A stretch of 64,000 bases of DNA from Rhodococcus coprophilus NBRC 100603 (lineage in GTDB: Bacteria > Actinomycetota > Actinomycetes > Mycobacteriales > Mycobacteriaceae): positions 186,001-250,000 of the forward strand of contig NZ_BDAM01000002.1 of NCBI RefSeq assembly GCF_001895045.1, read 5' to 3'. The translations under genes were made by a program, and so were the position numbers. This document shows, piece after piece, positions 33,756-44,987 of this stretch. The first letter of the stretch is position 1. The number at the start of each line of letters is the position of its first letter. Below the pieces are notes generated by a model. That model ran no database searches. It had not been told where the DNA came from and worked only from the letters and a program-made list of their open reading frames with translations.

Positions 33756-34278
33756 CTGCGGGCAGCGCGGCGATGTCGCCGGGCAGGATGGCCACCGCGA
33801 CACCCGGACCGGCCAGGGCGTGGCTCATCGCGCTGTGCACGACCCGGGGCGCCTGGGCCGCCGCACCGATCAGCTCGGTGTAGGTCGAGCACTCGACGAA
33901 CAACCGATCGGGGTGCGTCTCCTGGAAGTAGCCCGTTCCGATCTGCGTCGACGGGATGTGCGACGCGATCGCCAGTACGGGAGCGCCCGACCGGTGGGCG
34001 TCGTAGAGCCCGTTGATCAGATGCAGATTTCCCGGTCCGCACGAGCCGGCGCACACCGCCAGCTCTCCGGTGATCTGGGCGTCGGCCGCAGCGGCGAACG
34101 CGGCCGCCTCCTCATGGCGCACGTGCATCCAGTCGATGCCGCGTCGGGCGGCGCCGCCGGTACGGCGCACCGCGTCGACCACCGGATTGAGGCTGTCGCC
34201 CACGATCCCGTAGATCCGCCGGACACCGGCGTCCACGAGCTGAGCGACGAGCTGGTCCGCGACGGTGCGCCCAGCCAT
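33755..34278 (-). pseudogene. poxB: PoxB-like ThDP-dependent pyruvate oxidase, N-terminal fragment
   Basis: The PYR domain, from ATG 34278: [34 protein letters not shown], then [20 protein letters not shown] with the ThDP-activating Glu, [20 protein letters not shown] and [16 protein letters not shown], ending [20 protein letters not shown]. It is the missing front part of the gene whose remainder is at 11891-13125. In intact relatives this is directly followed by APRLVRTGAP-like sequence. It lies 4 bp after the stop of the Ddn-like gene, so the original operon order was ddn-like, then poxB. Confidence 0.9.
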
Positions 34279-34282
34279 CGGC

Positions 34283-34717
34283 CTATATCCGTTCGAGGAC
34301 GAAAACCGGGATCGAGCGCTCGGTCTTGGTCTGATAGTCCGCGTAGTCCGGGTACGCCTCGACGGCGCGTTCCCACCACAGGGCCTTCTCGTCACCGTGT
34401 ACTTCGCGGGCGACCATGTCGTAGACCTCGGTGCCGTCGCGCAGTTCCACGTGCGGGTCTGCGACGACGTTGTAGTACCAGACCGGATTCTTCGGCGCGC
34501 CCCCGAGCGAGGCGACGACCGCGTAGGTGCCGTCGTGTTCGACCCTCATCAGTGGGGTCTTCCGCAGCTTGCCCGACTTGGCGCCGCGCGTCGTCAGGAT
34601 CACCACCGGCCGGCCGCCGAGCGTGGTGCCTTCGGTTCCGCCCGAGGACTCGTAGGTCGCGACCTGATCGGCCGCCCACGTCGACGGGCTGGGTTCGTAT
34701 TCTCCGGTAAGAGGCAT
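34283..34717 (-). CDS. Nitroreductase-family, deazaflavin (F420)-dependent oxidoreductase (Ddn-like)
   Basis: 144 residues from ATG 34717. The split beta-barrel family that binds F420 is recognised by [60 protein letters not shown] and a C-terminal [15 protein letters not shown]. Mycobacterial Ddn and relatives reduce quinones and nitro-compounds with F420H2. The substrate here is unknown. It formerly preceded poxB in the same transcription unit. Confidence 0.9.
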   Translation of the reverse strand: MPLTGEYEPSPSTWAADQVATYESSGGTEGTTLGGRPVVILTTRGAKSGKLRKTPLMRVEHDGTYAVVASLGGAPKNPVWYYNVVADPHVELRDGTEVYDMVAREVHGDEKALWWERAVEAYPDYADYQTKTERSIPVFVLERI

Positions 34718-34834
34718 GCCTCCAGTGAACACTGTTCAGTGATGCGGCACACGTCCGCATGAAAGTTCGTTGACCCGAATTCTCGAATGCGACTACCCTG
34801 AGGAAAGACTTTCCACGACCCTGCAGGAGGAGCG

Positions 34835-35059
34835 ATGACGACCCTGGACTCGCCGTCACGCAAGGTCGCGCGCGACAGCCACATCGATCTCGCCGGCACC
34901 GCATGGCCGTTGTACAAGCTCGAGGCCGTCGCGGTGGGGCTCGTCGTCCTTCTGGTGCTCTTCCTCGTCACCGCTACCGCGCAGACCGCGGTGCTCTCCG
35001 CTGCCGCTGCAGCCACCGTTGTGTGGTGGGCGCGGCGGGCCTACTACCTCCGCGCATAG
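34835..35059 (+). CDS. Small two-helix membrane protein, 74 aa
   Basis: ATG 34835 follows AGGAGGAGC. An N-terminal polar segment is followed by two hydrophobic helices (about residues 31-47 and 50-65, AVGLVVLLVLFLVTATAQ and AVLSAAAAATVVWW) and a basic end (RRAYYLRA). No family recognised. Convergent with dnaE, 65 bp away. Confidence 0.7.
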   Translation: MTTLDSPSRKVARDSHIDLAGTAWPLYKLEAVAVGLVVLLVLFLVTATAQTAVLSAAAAATVVWWARRAYYLRA

Positions 35060-35124
35060 CGGCGGCATAGCGCCCACCGGGCTTTCCGGCGACCGGGTCC
35101 CGGCCGCCTCCCCGCTCCGTTCGA

Positions 35125-38100
35125 TCAGGTGGCCAGGCAGCTCGGACCGAGCAGCGCCTTCAGGTCGCCCATCAGTGCCGACGACGGCTCGACGCGCAGA
35201 CTGTCGTCGAGTCGGAGCACGGTGACCTTGCTCCCGCTGATCAGGCGCACGTTCACATCGGCCGTCCCGGGATGCCTGGTGAGCACATTCTTCAGCGCCC
35301 CGACCTTGTCGGGAGTGCACAGCCGCGTCGGCATCGACACCGACACCGGTTTCGCGACGCCGATCTGCGACAGGTCCGGCACCGCGAGGTCGTTGGCGAT
35401 CAACGAGATGCGATCGTCGCGGACGGAGACCCGTGCCTTGACGAGCACCACCGAGTCCTCGACGACGTCCATTCCGTAGACGGCGTAGGCCTGCGGGAAG
35501 AACAGGACTTCGATGCCACCGGTGAGGTCTTCGAGCTGGGCCGACGCCCACGCGAGACCGTTCTTGTTGATGCGCCGGTTCACCGACGCGAGGATGCCGC
35601 CGACAGTGACCTGCGTACCGTCCTTGAATCCGCCTTCGAGAATTGCCGGAATGTGCGTGTCGGACTGCGCCGCGAGAACGTGCTCGACGCCGTTGAGCGG
35701 GTGCCCGGAGACATAGAGACCGAGCATCTCCCGTTCGAGGGCGAGACGATGCTTGCTGTCCCACTCCTCGTCGGGGATCTTCACGTTGAACACCGAAGCG
35801 ACGGATTCGTCGGCGTCGGCGCCGCCGAACAGGTCGAACTGGCCGATGGCCTCGGCCTTCTTGGTGCTCATCACCGCGTCGATCGCGTCGGCGTGCACGA
35901 GCATCAATCCCTTGCGGGGATGGCCGAGCGAGTCGAAACCGCCTGCCTTGACGAGCGATTCGGTGACCTTCTTCGAACAGGCGACCGTGTCGATCTTGTC
36001 GAGATAGTCGGAGAAGTCGGTGAATCTCCCCTTCTCCTCGCGGGCCTTGATGATCGACGCCACCACGTTGGTGCCCACGTTGCGTACCGCACCGAGTCCG
36101 AACCGGATGTCCTCGCCCACCGACATGAAGTTGGTGTGCGACTCGTTGACGTCGGGGGGCAGCACGGTGATGCCCATCTTGCGGCAGTCGGCCAGGTAGA
36201 TCGCGGCCTTGTCCTTGTCGTCGCCGACCGAGGTGAGCAGACCTGCCATGTATTCGGCGGGGTAGTTCGCCTTCAGATACGCCGTCCAGAAGGAGACGAG
36301 ACCGTAGCCGGCTGCGTGCGACTTGTTGAACGCGTACCCGGCGAACGGGAGGATGGTGTCCCACAGCGCCTTGATCGCCGGTTCTGAGAAGCCGTTCTTC
36401 AGCATGCCTTCCCGGAAGCCCGCATACGCTTCCTCGAGCACCGAAAGCTTCTTCTTGCCCATGGCGCGCCGCAGGATGTCGGCCTGTCCGAGCGAGTAAC
36501 CGGCCACCTTCTGAGCGATCTGCATGATCTGCTCCTGGTAGACGATCAGTCCGAACGTGTCGGCGAGAATCTCCTTGAGGGGTTCCTCGAGCTCGGGGTG
36601 AATCGGTGTGACCTGTTGCCGGCCGTTCTTCCGGTCGGCGTAGTCGTTGTGGGCGTTCATGCCCATCGGGCCGGGGCGATACAGCGCGAGCACGGCGACG
36701 ATGTCCTCGAAGCCGGTGGGCTGCATGCGGCGCAGCAGGTCGCGCATCGCGCTGCCGTCGAGCTGGAACACGCCGAGGGTGTCGCCGCGCGCGAGGAGTT
36801 CGTAGGTCGCGGGGTCTTCCAGCGGAAGATTATCGAGATCGAGATCGATCCCCCGGTTGACCTTGATGTTCTCGATCGCGTCACCGATCACCGTGAGGTT
36901 GCGCAGCCCCAGGAAGTCCATCTTCAGCAGGCCGATGGCCTCGCACGACGGGTAGTCCCAGCCGGTGATGATCGCGCCGTCCTGCGCGCGCTTCCACAGC
37001 GGAATCGCATCCATCAGCGGCTCGGACGACATGATCACCGCGCAGGCGTGCACGCCCGCGTTGCGGATCAGACCTTCGAGACCCTTCGCGGTCTCGTAGA
37101 TCTTCTTCACGTCCGGATTCGAGTCGATCAGTGCGCGGACCTCGACGGCTTCCTTGTACCGCTCGTGGTTCGGGTCGGTGATGCCGGACACCGAGATGTC
37201 CTTGGCCATGATCGGCGGCGGCAGCGCCTTGGTGATCTGGTCGGCGATCGCGAAGCCGGGCTGCCCGAACTGCACGCGCGCGGAGTCCTTGATCGCGGCC
37301 TTCGTCTTGATGGTGCCGAACGTGATGACCTGCGCCACCTTGTCGGTTCCCCACTTCTCCGACGCGTACCGCACCATCTCGCCGCGTCGGCGATCGTCGA
37401 AGTCGATGTCGATATCGGGCATCGACACACGCTCGGGGTTGAGGAATCGCTCGAACAGCAGTCCGTGCGGGATCGGATCGATGTTGGTGATGCCCATCGC
37501 GTACGCGACGAGCGAGCCCGCAGCCGAACCGCGACCGGGCCCGACACGGATGCCGACCTCCCGCGCATGGTTGATCAGGTCGCCGACGACGAGGAAGTAG
37601 GCGGGAAAGCCCATCTCGTTGATGACGCCGATCTCGTAGTCGGCGCGTGCCAGGTACTCCTGCGGCGGACCCGACGGGAACCGTCGGTCGAGCCCGCGCA
37701 TCACCTCGTGCCGCAGAAAGCTCTCCTGGGTGTGGCCCTCGGGCACCGGGAAGATCGGCATCCGGTCGCGGTGCATCCACACGTCGTCGTAGGGCTGGAC
37801 CCGCTCGCCGATCAGCATCGAGTTGTCGCACGCTCCGGGCACCTCGGCATCCCAGATGGCGCGCATCTCGTCGGCCGACTTGAGGTAGTAGCCGTCACCG
37901 TCGAACTTGAACCGGGTGGGATCCGACAGCGTCTTGCCGGTCTGGATGCACAGCAGCGCTTCGTGGTTCTCCGCGGCGTCCTTGGTGACGTAGTGGCAGT
38001 CGTTGGTGGCCAGCGGCGGGATGCCGAGCTTGTTGCCGATCTCGAGCAGACCCTCACGGACCCGGCGTTCGATGGACAACCCGTGGTCCATCAGTTCGAG

Positions 38101-38661
38101 GAAGAAGTTGTCCTTGCCCCAGATCTCCTGCCACTTCGCCGCAGCTTCGAGTGCCTCCCGGTCGTGGCCGAGCCGCAGCCGGGTCTGGATCTCCCCGGAC
38201 GGGCAGCCGGTGGTGGCGATGATTCCCTCGGCGTGCGTCGCGATGAGTTCTTCGTCCATGCGAGCCCATTTGCCCAGTTGCCCCTCGATGGAGGCGAGCG
38301 AGGACAGCTTGAACAGGTTCCGCAGGCCGGTCGCGTTCTCGGCGACCATCGTCATGTGGGTGTAGGCACCGGAGCCGGACACGTCGTCGGACTTCTGGCT
38401 CGGGTCGCCCCACTTGACACGTTTGGTGTCGAACCGGGAGCCGGGTGCGACGTACGCCTCGATGCCGATGATCGGCTTGATGTCGTACTTCTTGGCGACG
38501 TTGTAGAACTCGCTGGCACCGTACATGTTTCCGTGGTCGGTCATGCCGACGGCCGTCATCCCCAGCCGCTGCGCCTCGGCGAACAACGGACCGACCTTCG
38601 CGGCGCCGTCGAGCATCGAGTACTCGGTGTGGTTGTGCAGATGAACGAACGAGTCAGCCAC
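35125..38661 (-). CDS. dnaE: DNA polymerase III alpha subunit, replicative (DnaE1)
   Basis: 1178 residues, the main replicative polymerase. GTG 38661 is chosen over GTG 38691 because GGGAGAGG sits 5 bases before it. Domains: N-terminal PHP ([15 protein letters not shown]), which in mycobacteria gives 3'-5' proofreading; palm with the catalytic [12 protein letters not shown] around residue 415; helix-hairpin-helix region with [22 protein letters not shown]-fold ([17 protein letters not shown]); C-terminal tau-binding part. Full length for the actinobacterial DnaE1 family. Confidence 0.97.
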   Translation of the reverse strand: MADSFVHLHNHTEYSMLDGAAKVGPLFAEAQRLGMTAVGMTDHGNMYGASEFYNVAKKYDIKPIIGIEAYVAPGSRFDTKRVKWGDPSQKSDDVSGSGAYTHMTMVAENATGLRNLFKLSSLASIEGQLGKWARMDEELIATHAEGIIATTGCPSGEIQTRLRLGHDREALEAAAKWQEIWGKDNFFLELMDHGLSIERRVREGLLEIGNKLGIPPLATNDCHYVTKDAAENHEALLCIQTGKTLSDPTRFKFDGDGYYLKSADEMRAIWDAEVPGACDNSMLIGERVQPYDDVWMHRDRMPIFPVPEGHTQESFLRHEVMRGLDRRFPSGPPQEYLARADYEIGVINEMGFPAYFLVVGDLINHAREVGIRVGPGRGSAAGSLVAYAMGITNIDPIPHGLLFERFLNPERVSMPDIDIDFDDRRRGEMVRYASEKWGTDKVAQVITFGTIKTKAAIKDSARVQFGQPGFAIADQITKALPPPIMAKDISVSGITDPNHERYKEAVEVRALIDSNPDVKKIYETAKGLEGLIRNAGVHACAVIMSSEPLMDAIPLWKRAQDGAIITGWDYPSCEAIGLLKMDFLGLRNLTVIGDAIENIKVNRGIDLDLDNLPLEDPATYELLARGDTLGVFQLDGSAMRDLLRRMQPTGFEDIVAVLALYRPGPMGMNAHNDYADRKNGRQQVTPIHPELEEPLKEILADTFGLIVYQEQIMQIAQKVAGYSLGQADILRRAMGKKKLSVLEEAYAGFREGMLKNGFSEPAIKALWDTILPFAGYAFNKSHAAGYGLVSFWTAYLKANYPAEYMAGLLTSVGDDKDKAAIYLADCRKMGITVLPPDVNESHTNFMSVGEDIRFGLGAVRNVGTNVVASIIKAREEKGRFTDFSDYLDKIDTVACSKKVTESLVKAGGFDSLGHPRKGLMLVHADAIDAVMSTKKAEAIGQFDLFGGADADESVASVFNVKIPDEEWDSKHRLALEREMLGLYVSGHPLNGVEHVLAAQSDTHIPAILEGGFKDGTQVTVGGILASVNRRINKNGLAWASAQLEDLTGGIEVLFFPQAYAVYGMDVVEDSVVLVKARVSVRDDRISLIANDLAVPDLSQIGVAKPVSVSMPTRLCTPDKVGALKNVLTRHPGTADVNVRLISGSKVTVLRLDDSLRVEPSSALMGDLKALLGPSCLAT

Positions 38662-38699
38662 GCGTGCCTCTCCCGGGATGTCTGTGGGCACCGACGAGT

Positions 38700-39620
38700 C
38701 TAAGCCGAGCTACCGACAGCTCCGACCACGGCGCGCCCACGCCGCGCGCGGATCAGCGCATCCGTGCTGTACACCACAAGCGCCACCCAGATCAGGACGA
38801 AACCGATCCAACGCGACGCGGGCATGTCCTCGTGGAGGACGAACACTCCCCACGCCATCTGCAGGCTCGGTGTCAGGTACTGCAACATGCCCAGAGTCGC
38901 AAGCGGAACCCGTTGGGCCGCAGCCCCGAACAGCAGCAACGGCACCGCGGTGACCACACCGGCGGACAGCAGCAACGCGGTGTGACCGGCACCGAAGCCG
39001 ATGAACGTGCCCGTACCCGTCACAGCGAGAAAGATCACGTAGGCAAGGGCGAAGGGTGCCGCGACGACGCCTTCGCCCGCCAGCGACGTCCGGGGATCGA
39101 GCGGTACCACCTTCTTGACGACTCCGTAGAGCGCGAACGACAACGCGAGCGTGAGCGCCAGGACGGGAGGCCGACCGTAGTCGGCGGTGATGACGAGCAC
39201 CGCACACACAGCGAGAATCAGCGCGCCGATCTGCGCCGGCCGCAATCGCTCCCGGAAGAACAGAACGCCGAACAACACACTGACGAGCGGATTGATGAAG
39301 TACCCCAGCGCGGTTTCGACGACGCGTCCCGACGTCACGCCGTAGATGTAGGTACCCCAGTTGACCGCGATCGCCGCAGACGCGGCCGCGACGAGTGCCC
39401 AGGTGTGCAGCGGCAGGCCACGCAGTGAACCCAGCCTGCCCATCACGGCGAGGACGACCACCATGAGCACGAGCGTCCACAGCACCCGGTGCGCGAGGAT
39501 CTCGACGGCACCGGCCGGGGCGAGCAGACCGAAGAAGGCGGGGAACAGTCCCCAGGTCAGGTAGGCGCCCAGACCGCACAGCACACCGGTACGCAGGGCG
39601 GGGGCAGTCGGCCGCTTCAC
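38700..39620 (-). CDS. rarD: EamA/RarD-family permease
   Basis: 306 residues, about ten hydrophobic helices in two EamA halves. RarD hallmarks: [15 protein letters not shown] near the N-terminus, [31 protein letters not shown] in the first half and [20 protein letters not shown] in the second. Chloramphenicol-sensitivity/RarD proteins are presumed metabolite exporters; the substrate is unknown. GTG 39620 is preferred; the upstream in-frame ATG 39653 gives a longer polar start. Confidence 0.85.
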   Translation of the reverse strand: MKRPTAPALRTGVLCGLGAYLTWGLFPAFFGLLAPAGAVEILAHRVLWTLVLMVVVLAVMGRLGSLRGLPLHTWALVAAASAAIAVNWGTYIYGVTSGRVVETALGYFINPLVSVLFGVLFFRERLRPAQIGALILAVCAVLVITADYGRPPVLALTLALSFALYGVVKKVVPLDPRTSLAGEGVVAAPFALAYVIFLAVTGTGTFIGFGAGHTALLLSAGVVTAVPLLLFGAAAQRVPLATLGMLQYLTPSLQMAWGVFVLHEDMPASRWIGFVLIWVALVVYSTDALIRARRGRAVVGAVGSSA

Positions 39621-39673
39621 GAGGACACCGTACGGCTGCGAAGGCCCGCCCACGCGTCAGGGGGCCGGGGAGC

Positions 39674-40321
39674 TCACGGTTCGGCGTCGTCCGGACCGGG
39701 AACGACGGACTCGACGTGCTCGGGCAGCAGCGGATTCAGGGAGAACCGCCCTGCGACCGCATCGGACGGAAGCACTTCCACCGTGCGGACACCGGGATCG
39801 CCGGCAGCGGCACGCAACTGCGCGGGGGTACCGCGCACCGCGACACCCACGATGCAGGCACAGCCCGCGGCCAGCCGATCGGCCGAGGCCGCGGCGATCT
39901 GCGCGGCCCGGTCCGTCCCGGACGCCTGCAGCCGTAACCGTCCCGCCGCGACCCGCGCAGCCGAGCGCAGCGCCTCCGGATGCGCCGACACGGCGACCGG
40001 GACCAGCGGTGTCTGCACCCGGTCGATCGGGACCCGGAAGAGTACCTGCGCGATCCTCAGGTCCCCGGGCAGGGCTGCGACGTCGTCGACGCTCACTTCC
40101 CGTTCGAACGAGATCAGGCCCCAGTGCTCGGTGCCCGGCTCCCGTTCCGCTTCGGTGAGGCTCTCGTCGGCGCGCGCGAGGTAGTCGCGGACGAGTTCAC
40201 CGCTGTCGGGGCCGAGCCCGTCGCTCCGCACCGACGCGGGCCGTACCGGGGAGAGCCACCCGGCGACGAGCACCGCCAGCACCAGGACGGCGACGGCGGC
40301 CCACGACAGCGCGCGCCTCAT
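39674..40321 (-). CDS. Predicted membrane-anchored protein, unknown
   Basis: 215 residues with one N-terminal membrane helix (ALSWAAVAVLVLAVLVAGWL) and an extracytoplasmic part rich in Ala and Arg with no recognised domain (HWGLISFEREVSVDDVAALP; CACIVGVAVRGTPAQLRAAA). It lies 3 bp downstream of rluD on the same strand, probably in one operon with lspA. Function not assigned. Confidence 0.75.
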   Translation of the reverse strand: MRRALSWAAVAVLVLAVLVAGWLSPVRPASVRSDGLGPDSGELVRDYLARADESLTEAEREPGTEHWGLISFEREVSVDDVAALPGDLRIAQVLFRVPIDRVQTPLVPVAVSAHPEALRSAARVAAGRLRLQASGTDRAAQIAAASADRLAAGCACIVGVAVRGTPAQLRAAAGDPGVRTVEVLPSDAVAGRFSLNPLLPEHVESVVPGPDDAEP

Positions 40322-40324
40322 CGG

Positions 40325-41251
40325 TCAGGCGTTGCGGAGCACATCGAGCGCATGTTCCAGGTCTGCGGGGTACTTGCTCTCGATCTCGATCCAGTTGCCC
40401 TGGGTCGGGTGGGCGAACCCCAGTGACTTGGCGTGCAGCCACTGCCGTTCGAGCCCGAGCTTGGCGGCGAGCCGTGGGTCGGCGCCGTACGTGAGGTCCC
40501 CGCAACAGGGATGCCGCAGCGCGGAGAAGTGCACGCGGATCTGGTGGGTGCGCCCGGTCTCGAGATGCACGTCGAGCAGGCTCGCGGCCTGGAACGCTTC
40601 GATGGTGTCGTAGTGGGTGACGCTGGGCTTGCCGTCGGCGGCGACGGTGAACCTCCAGTCGCTGCTCCGGTGCCGGCCGATGGGTGCGTCGATGGTGCCG
40701 CTGCTCGGATCGGGGTGGCCCTGCACGAGAGCGTGGTAGCGCTTGTCGATGGTGCGCTGCTTGAAGGCGCGCTTGAGCACCGTATAGGCCCGTTCGGAGG
40801 TGGCGACGACCATCACTCCCGAGGTCCCCACGTCGAGGCGGTGCACGATGCCCTGCCTCTCGTGCAGGCCGGAGGTGGAGATGCGGAAACCTGCGGCGGC
40901 AAGACCACCGATGACGGTCGGCCCGGTCCATCCCACGCTCGCGTGGGCCGCGACCCCGACGGGCTTGTCCACCGCGACGATGTCGTCGTCGGCGTACAGA
41001 ATCTCCATGCCCTCGACGGGCTGCGCCTCGATGGTCAGCGGCCGCGGCGGTTCGGGGAGCTGCACCTCGAGCCACGACCCGGCCGAGAGACGATCGGATT
41101 TACCGACGGGAGCACCGTCGACGAGGACGGCGCCCTCCTCGGTGAGTGCTGCGACGGCGGTACGGGACAGACCGAGCAGACGGGCGAGGCCCGCGTCGAC
41201 ACGCATCCCGTCGAGCCCGTCGGGTACGGGCATCGACCGCGTTTCCCTCAC
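40325..41251 (-). CDS. rluD: 23S rRNA pseudouridine synthase, RluD/RluA family
   Basis: 308 residues, the length of the mycobacterial orthologue beside lspA. GTG 41251 overlaps the lspA stop (GTGA) and is chosen over ATG 41233. An N-terminal S4 RNA-binding domain ([20 protein letters not shown] .. GAVLVDG) precedes the catalytic domain with [14 protein letters not shown] (catalytic Asp), [11 protein letters not shown] and [20 protein letters not shown]. It isomerises uridines in helix 69-type 23S rRNA loops by family knowledge. Confidence 0.93.
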   Translation of the reverse strand: MRETRSMPVPDGLDGMRVDAGLARLLGLSRTAVAALTEEGAVLVDGAPVGKSDRLSAGSWLEVQLPEPPRPLTIEAQPVEGMEILYADDDIVAVDKPVGVAAHASVGWTGPTVIGGLAAAGFRISTSGLHERQGIVHRLDVGTSGVMVVATSERAYTVLKRAFKQRTIDKRYHALVQGHPDPSSGTIDAPIGRHRSSDWRFTVAADGKPSVTHYDTIEAFQAASLLDVHLETGRTHQIRVHFSALRHPCCGDLTYGADPRLAAKLGLERQWLHAKSLGFAHPTQGNWIEIESKYPADLEHALDVLRNA

Positions 41252-41883
41252 TGGCGGGTTTCCTTTCCGCTGGTCTCGGATTCGGTCGGCTCTTTGCCGG
41301 TCGGCTCGATGCCGAACACGGTGAGCGCCACGAGCAGGACCGCTCCGCACACGATGGATGAATCTGCGACGTTGAACACCGGCCACCAGCCGACCGAGAC
41401 GAAGTCCACCACGTGGCCCTGGAGGGGTCCGGGCGACCGGAAGAGTCTGTCGGTGAGGTTGCCGAGTGCGCCACCGAGCACCAGACCGAGGCCCAGCGCC
41501 CACCAGCGCGACCGGAGAGTGCGCCCGATCTTCACCACGCCGATCACCACGCCGATCGCGACGAGCGTGAGCAACCACGTCATGCCCGTGGCCATGGAGA
41601 ACGCCGCGCCGGGGTTGCGCACCAGCGTGAGGGTGACCGTGTCGCCGATAATGGAGATCGGATCGGCGGGGTCGATGTAGTGGACGGCGAGAACCTTCGT
41701 CACCAGGTCCGCGACGTAGATCAGGATCGCGAGGACGAAGAGGGCGCGAGTCGCGGGACGACCGACCGGGCCGCGTGCCGTGGCCGGCACCGGTGTCTGT
41801 GCCGTGTCGGGGACGGGAGTCTCCTCCACCTTCGGCACAGCGGGATCGGCCGCGGGATCGGGCCGGGAAGCTTCGTCAGTCAC
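41248..41883 (-). CDS. lspA: Lipoprotein signal peptidase LspA
   Basis: 211 residues from GTG 41883 (GTG 41907 is the alternative). It cleaves prolipoprotein signal peptides in the cytoplasmic membrane. An acidic, proline-rich N-terminal extension of about 40 residues precedes four helices. The two catalytic Asp are in [12 protein letters not shown] and [21 protein letters not shown] is also conserved. Lipoproteins encoded nearby (41949, 42982, 2458) are potential substrates. Coupled to rluD. Confidence 0.93.
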   Translation of the reverse strand: MTDEASRPDPAADPAVPKVEETPVPDTAQTPVPATARGPVGRPATRALFVLAILIYVADLVTKVLAVHYIDPADPISIIGDTVTLTLVRNPGAAFSMATGMTWLLTLVAIGVVIGVVKIGRTLRSRWWALGLGLVLGGALGNLTDRLFRSPGPLQGHVVDFVSVGWWPVFNVADSSIVCGAVLLVALTVFGIEPTGKEPTESETSGKETRQ

Positions 41884-41948
41884 CGTTCCATCATCCCCTA
41901 CTCGCACGAGCGGGCCGTCACCCCTCCCGCCGTGGCTACCCTGGGGAT

Positions 41949-42905
41949 GTGCCTGTGCTGTCCAGATTCCCTCACCCGAGGCCGTATGCCCTCGCCGCCG
42001 TTCTCTCGCTCGCCGCGTTCGTCACCGGATGCGGCGATTCTTCGGACGGAGCCCCTCCCGCCCCCGCGGCGACATCCTCCGAGGTGACGGTGCCGGTGTC
42101 CGCGGTGACCACCACCGTGTCGGAGGCCGGGAGCGAACCCCGCGAGGTGGTGCGGATCGCTCCGGTCGCCAGGCAAGAGCAGAACGTCGTGTTGACCACT
42201 CGCTCCGAGGTGTTCCAGCAGATCGGCTCCGAGCCGCGCCAAGATTTCTCGACCCCCGAAGTGACCCTTCCCCTCACGGCCACGGTCACCCAGGCGGTGT
42301 CGGACAGCGCGCCGAGCACCCTGGTCGACATCACCGTCGGCGAGGCGACGTCACCCGATCCGATGCTCGGTTCCTCGCTCGCCGACGCCACGGGGTCCCG
42401 GGCGGGCCTGACCATCGGCCCTACCGGCGCGATCAGCGCACTCCGGCTGGCGCCGTCCGTGGAGACGGCGAACATCGCGCGTTCCGCGATCGAACAGGCC
42501 TTCTACCAGTCCGTCTACCGCACGATCTCGTTCCCGGATTCCGAAATCGGTGTGGGAGCGGTGTGGCAGATCCATCAGCAGGTCATGAGCGCCGGCGTCA
42601 CCATCGACCAACGGAGCACCGCCACGCTCGTGTCTCGGGACGGCGACCGTCTCACGGTCGATGTCCGGGTCGAACAGACACCCAGGGAGTCGGTGTGGAT
42701 GCTGCCCAACGGGCAGGGCCAACTCGACATCGAGCAGTACACGATGGCCGGGGAAGGCGCCGTGACGTTCGACCCGGCGCTTCCGTTGCCGGTCGACGGA
42801 GCACTCGTCCTCTCCGGTGACCAGGTCTACGTCGACCCCGAGGGCACGACCCGGCTCGCCCAGTCGCAGGTCGACCGGGTGGAGTGGCACTCCCCCGAGA
42901 ATTGA
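41949..42905 (+). CDS. Secreted lipoprotein, unknown function
   Basis: 318 residues from GTG 41949. A clear lipoprotein signal ends at lipobox FVTGC (about residue 25-29), followed by a Ser/Pro/Ala/Thr linker. The mature part has regular beta-strand blocks ([40 protein letters not shown]) and ends [23 protein letters not shown]6263-like proteins look similar, but I am not certain. Divergent from lspA by about 65 bp and ended by a strong terminator. Confidence 0.8.
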   Translation: MPVLSRFPHPRPYALAAVLSLAAFVTGCGDSSDGAPPAPAATSSEVTVPVSAVTTTVSEAGSEPREVVRIAPVARQEQNVVLTTRSEVFQQIGSEPRQDFSTPEVTLPLTATVTQAVSDSAPSTLVDITVGEATSPDPMLGSSLADATGSRAGLTIGPTGAISALRLAPSVETANIARSAIEQAFYQSVYRTISFPDSEIGVGAVWQIHQQVMSAGVTIDQRSTATLVSRDGDRLTVDVRVEQTPRESVWMLPNGQGQLDIEQYTMAGEGAVTFDPALPLPVDGALVLSGDQVYVDPEGTTRLAQSQVDRVEWHSPEN

Positions 42906-42922
42906 TCGCTTCTGTACAACGA

Positions 42923-42964
42923 AAAACGGTGCCCTACGCGGAGATCCGCGTAGGGCACCGTTTT
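42923..42964. terminator. Strong bidirectional rho-independent terminator
   Basis: AAAACGGTGCCCTACGCGGA and its exact complement (42945-42964) form a 20-bp stem with A-runs on the left and T-runs on the right, ideal for termination in both directions. It separates two convergent lipoprotein genes. Confidence 0.9.
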
Positions 42965-42981
42965 CGGTGCCGGCCCTGGTA

Positions 42982-43476
42982 TCAGGGGCAGGCAGGGGTC
43001 TGCAGCTGTGCGGCCGCGACGATGCCGCACGCGTTGTTCTTCGACAGCTTCCAGACGCCGTCCTCAGCCACGAAATCGACGGTGCCGGTGGCAACCTGAT
43101 CGCCGAGCTGGGTCTCGATACCGGCGGTCGCGGTGCCGTTCTCGTTGTCGTTGACGTCGATGATGGTGATCACCGCGCCGGCCTGCTTCGCAGCGGCGGC
43201 AACCTGGTCGATGAGGGTCGGATCGAGCTCGGCGCCCTGCACCAGGTCGGTCTTCTCCTCGGCCGGCACGGTCTCGTCGAATGCGCGGTCGAGCGAGGCC
43301 TGCAGTTCCTCGGGGGTCGGGACGGGCGGGTAGTCCGCAACGACCTCGGTCGTCGTGGTTGCCGTCGTGGTCTTCGCGGTGGTCTCGGTGCTACCTCCGT
43401 CATCCGAGCTGCAGGCGGACATCGTGAGGGCGGCGGCGAGCGCCACCGTGGCCACGGTGATCTTGCGAAGCTTCAA
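42982..43476 (-). CDS. Mtb12-like low-molecular-weight antigen lipoprotein
   Basis: 164 residues. Signal peptide with lipobox LTMSAC (about residues 17-22), a Thr-rich linker, then a compact domain: VPTPEELQASLDRAFDETVP, DPTLIDQVAAAAKQAG and a C-terminal pair of Cys (NNACGIV .. TPACP), typical of the Mtb12/CFP2 family exported by mycolic-acid bacteria. The role in the cell envelope is unknown. It shares the terminator at 42923 with the opposite gene. Confidence 0.82.
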   Translation of the reverse strand: MKLRKITVATVALAAALTMSACSSDDGGSTETTAKTTTATTTTEVVADYPPVPTPEELQASLDRAFDETVPAEEKTDLVQGAELDPTLIDQVAAAAKQAGAVITIIDVNDNENGTATAGIETQLGDQVATGTVDFVAEDGVWKLSKNNACGIVAAAQLQTPACP

Positions 43477-43597
43477 CTTGTCGTCCTTCTCGTTTCTCGG
43501 TCGTGCACGAGTCTTCGTGCCCGGTTCATCCGGTTGCGATCGTCCGCAAGAGTACCCGGCGGTAGTAAGAACTCCATCAGCGTAGCGAGAACCCGTG

Positions 43598-44935
43598 TCA
43601 GTTCAAGCTCGCGAGCGGGTCGGCGGCTTCGAGTTCCGAATCGCCTTCGGCGAGTGTACGAGCAGGTCCCGGTCCTGTCGATCGGGTCTCGAATCGCACG
43701 GTCACGACACCGTGGCCGGCGCCCTGGACCCAGCCGTGCCCATATCGGGGGTGGAACACGTCGGTGCCCGGACGCCATCGGTCCGCAGGCACGGGCAAGT
43801 TCGCCGGTTGCTGCTCGTCGTCCGATGTCGGTTCCGACGGGTCGCTCTCCATCCGGTCGAGTTCCGGGAACAGTGTGTCCTGCGCCGACGCGGACAGCCC
43901 CGCGTACCCGACCCCGACGAGACGGATCGGGCCGATGTCGAGCGGATCGAGACTCAATCGCTGTGCGGCGGTGGTGAGCACGTGCAGATCTTCGGTGGCA
44001 TACGACAGCGTCGACGACCGTGTGAGCACGGACATGTCGGCTTTCCGCAGCTTGAGCACCACCGTGCGGGCCGCGCGACCGTCCTTGCACAGCCGGCTGT
44101 GGGCAGCCAGTGCGCTCGCCGATATTGCGCGCCTGAGGTCCGGGAGCGCCACGATGTCGGTGGCGTAGGTTGTTTCGGCACTGATCTGTTTGGACTCCGC
44201 CCGCTCGGCGACGGGCCGGTCGTCGTGCCCGTTCGCGAGCCGGTGCAACCCGGGGCCCACGGTGGGCCCGAGGATGGACGCCGCCTCTGCGACGGGCAGT
44301 TCCGCGAGGTTACCGATGGTTTCGATTCCGAGTTTGCGCAGCCGCTCCTCCGAGACCGGCCCGATCCCCCACAGCTTGCGCACCGGAAGACCGTGCAGCA
44401 GCGACAGTTCCTCGTCCGGGCGCACGACGAGAAGGCCGTCGGGTTTGGCGAGTCCCGACCCGATCTTGGCGATCTGCTTCCCGGAGCCCGCCCCGATCGA
44501 CGCCACCAGGCCGGTGCGCTCGCGGACGTGCTCGCGCAGCCGGGTGCAGAATCGTTCGACCTCGTCGGCGGACGCTCCGGCGAGTTCGGTGGGTTCGGCG
44601 AACGCTTCGTCGAGAGAGAGCGTCTCGAGGATGGGTACGTGCGCGCGCAGCGTCTCGAACACCACCGAACTGAGGTGGTGGTAGACGACGCCCCGCGGTG
44701 GCAGTACCACCGCCGACGCCCCGATGAGCCGGCGCGCGCGGCTCATCGGCATGGCGGATCCGGCCCCGTAGACGCGCGCTTCGTAACTCGCCCCGGCCAC
44801 GACGCCGCGGGCACCGAGTCCGCCGACGAGCACCGGCCGACCCCGCAGGGTCGGCCGGGTCAGTTGCTCGGCGGACGCGAAGAACGCGTCGAGGTCCAGG
44901 TGCAGAACCCAGCGCCGACTCACGGAGGCGGGCAT
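43598..44935 (-). CDS. dinB: Y-family DNA polymerase IV (DinB)
   Basis: 445 residues; translesion polymerase. The palm residues are in [19 protein letters not shown] (Asp of DLD, steric-gate region) and [27 protein letters not shown] and two helix-hairpin-helix motifs ([18 protein letters not shown]) follow, with a little-finger domain and a long C-terminal extension to DPLASLN. It keeps the usual place beside ileS in this lineage. No LexA box was seen upstream. Confidence 0.93.
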   Translation of the reverse strand: MPASVSRRWVLHLDLDAFFASAEQLTRPTLRGRPVLVGGLGARGVVAGASYEARVYGAGSAMPMSRARRLIGASAVVLPPRGVVYHHLSSVVFETLRAHVPILETLSLDEAFAEPTELAGASADEVERFCTRLREHVRERTGLVASIGAGSGKQIAKIGSGLAKPDGLLVVRPDEELSLLHGLPVRKLWGIGPVSEERLRKLGIETIGNLAELPVAEAASILGPTVGPGLHRLANGHDDRPVAERAESKQISAETTYATDIVALPDLRRAISASALAAHSRLCKDGRAARTVVLKLRKADMSVLTRSSTLSYATEDLHVLTTAAQRLSLDPLDIGPIRLVGVGYAGLSASAQDTLFPELDRMESDPSEPTSDDEQQPANLPVPADRWRPGTDVFHPRYGHGWVQGAGHGVVTVRFETRSTGPGPARTLAEGDSELEAADPLASLN

Positions 44936-44987
44936 GTCTCCAGGTTAGAGGCTCGCACCGACGCGCTCGTTCCCCGCCCGCCTGCGC

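Noticed and set aside
34727-34737. GAACACTGTTC as a LexA (SOS) box
   Set aside because: The gap between GAAC and GTTC is 3 instead of the 4 bases in the actinobacterial SOS consensus, and no damage-response gene adjoins it.
36598-38703. 701-codon open frame antisense to dnaE
   Set aside because: High-GC shadow frame: low-complexity Arg/Val/Asp composition, no family likeness, while dnaE on the other strand is unambiguous.
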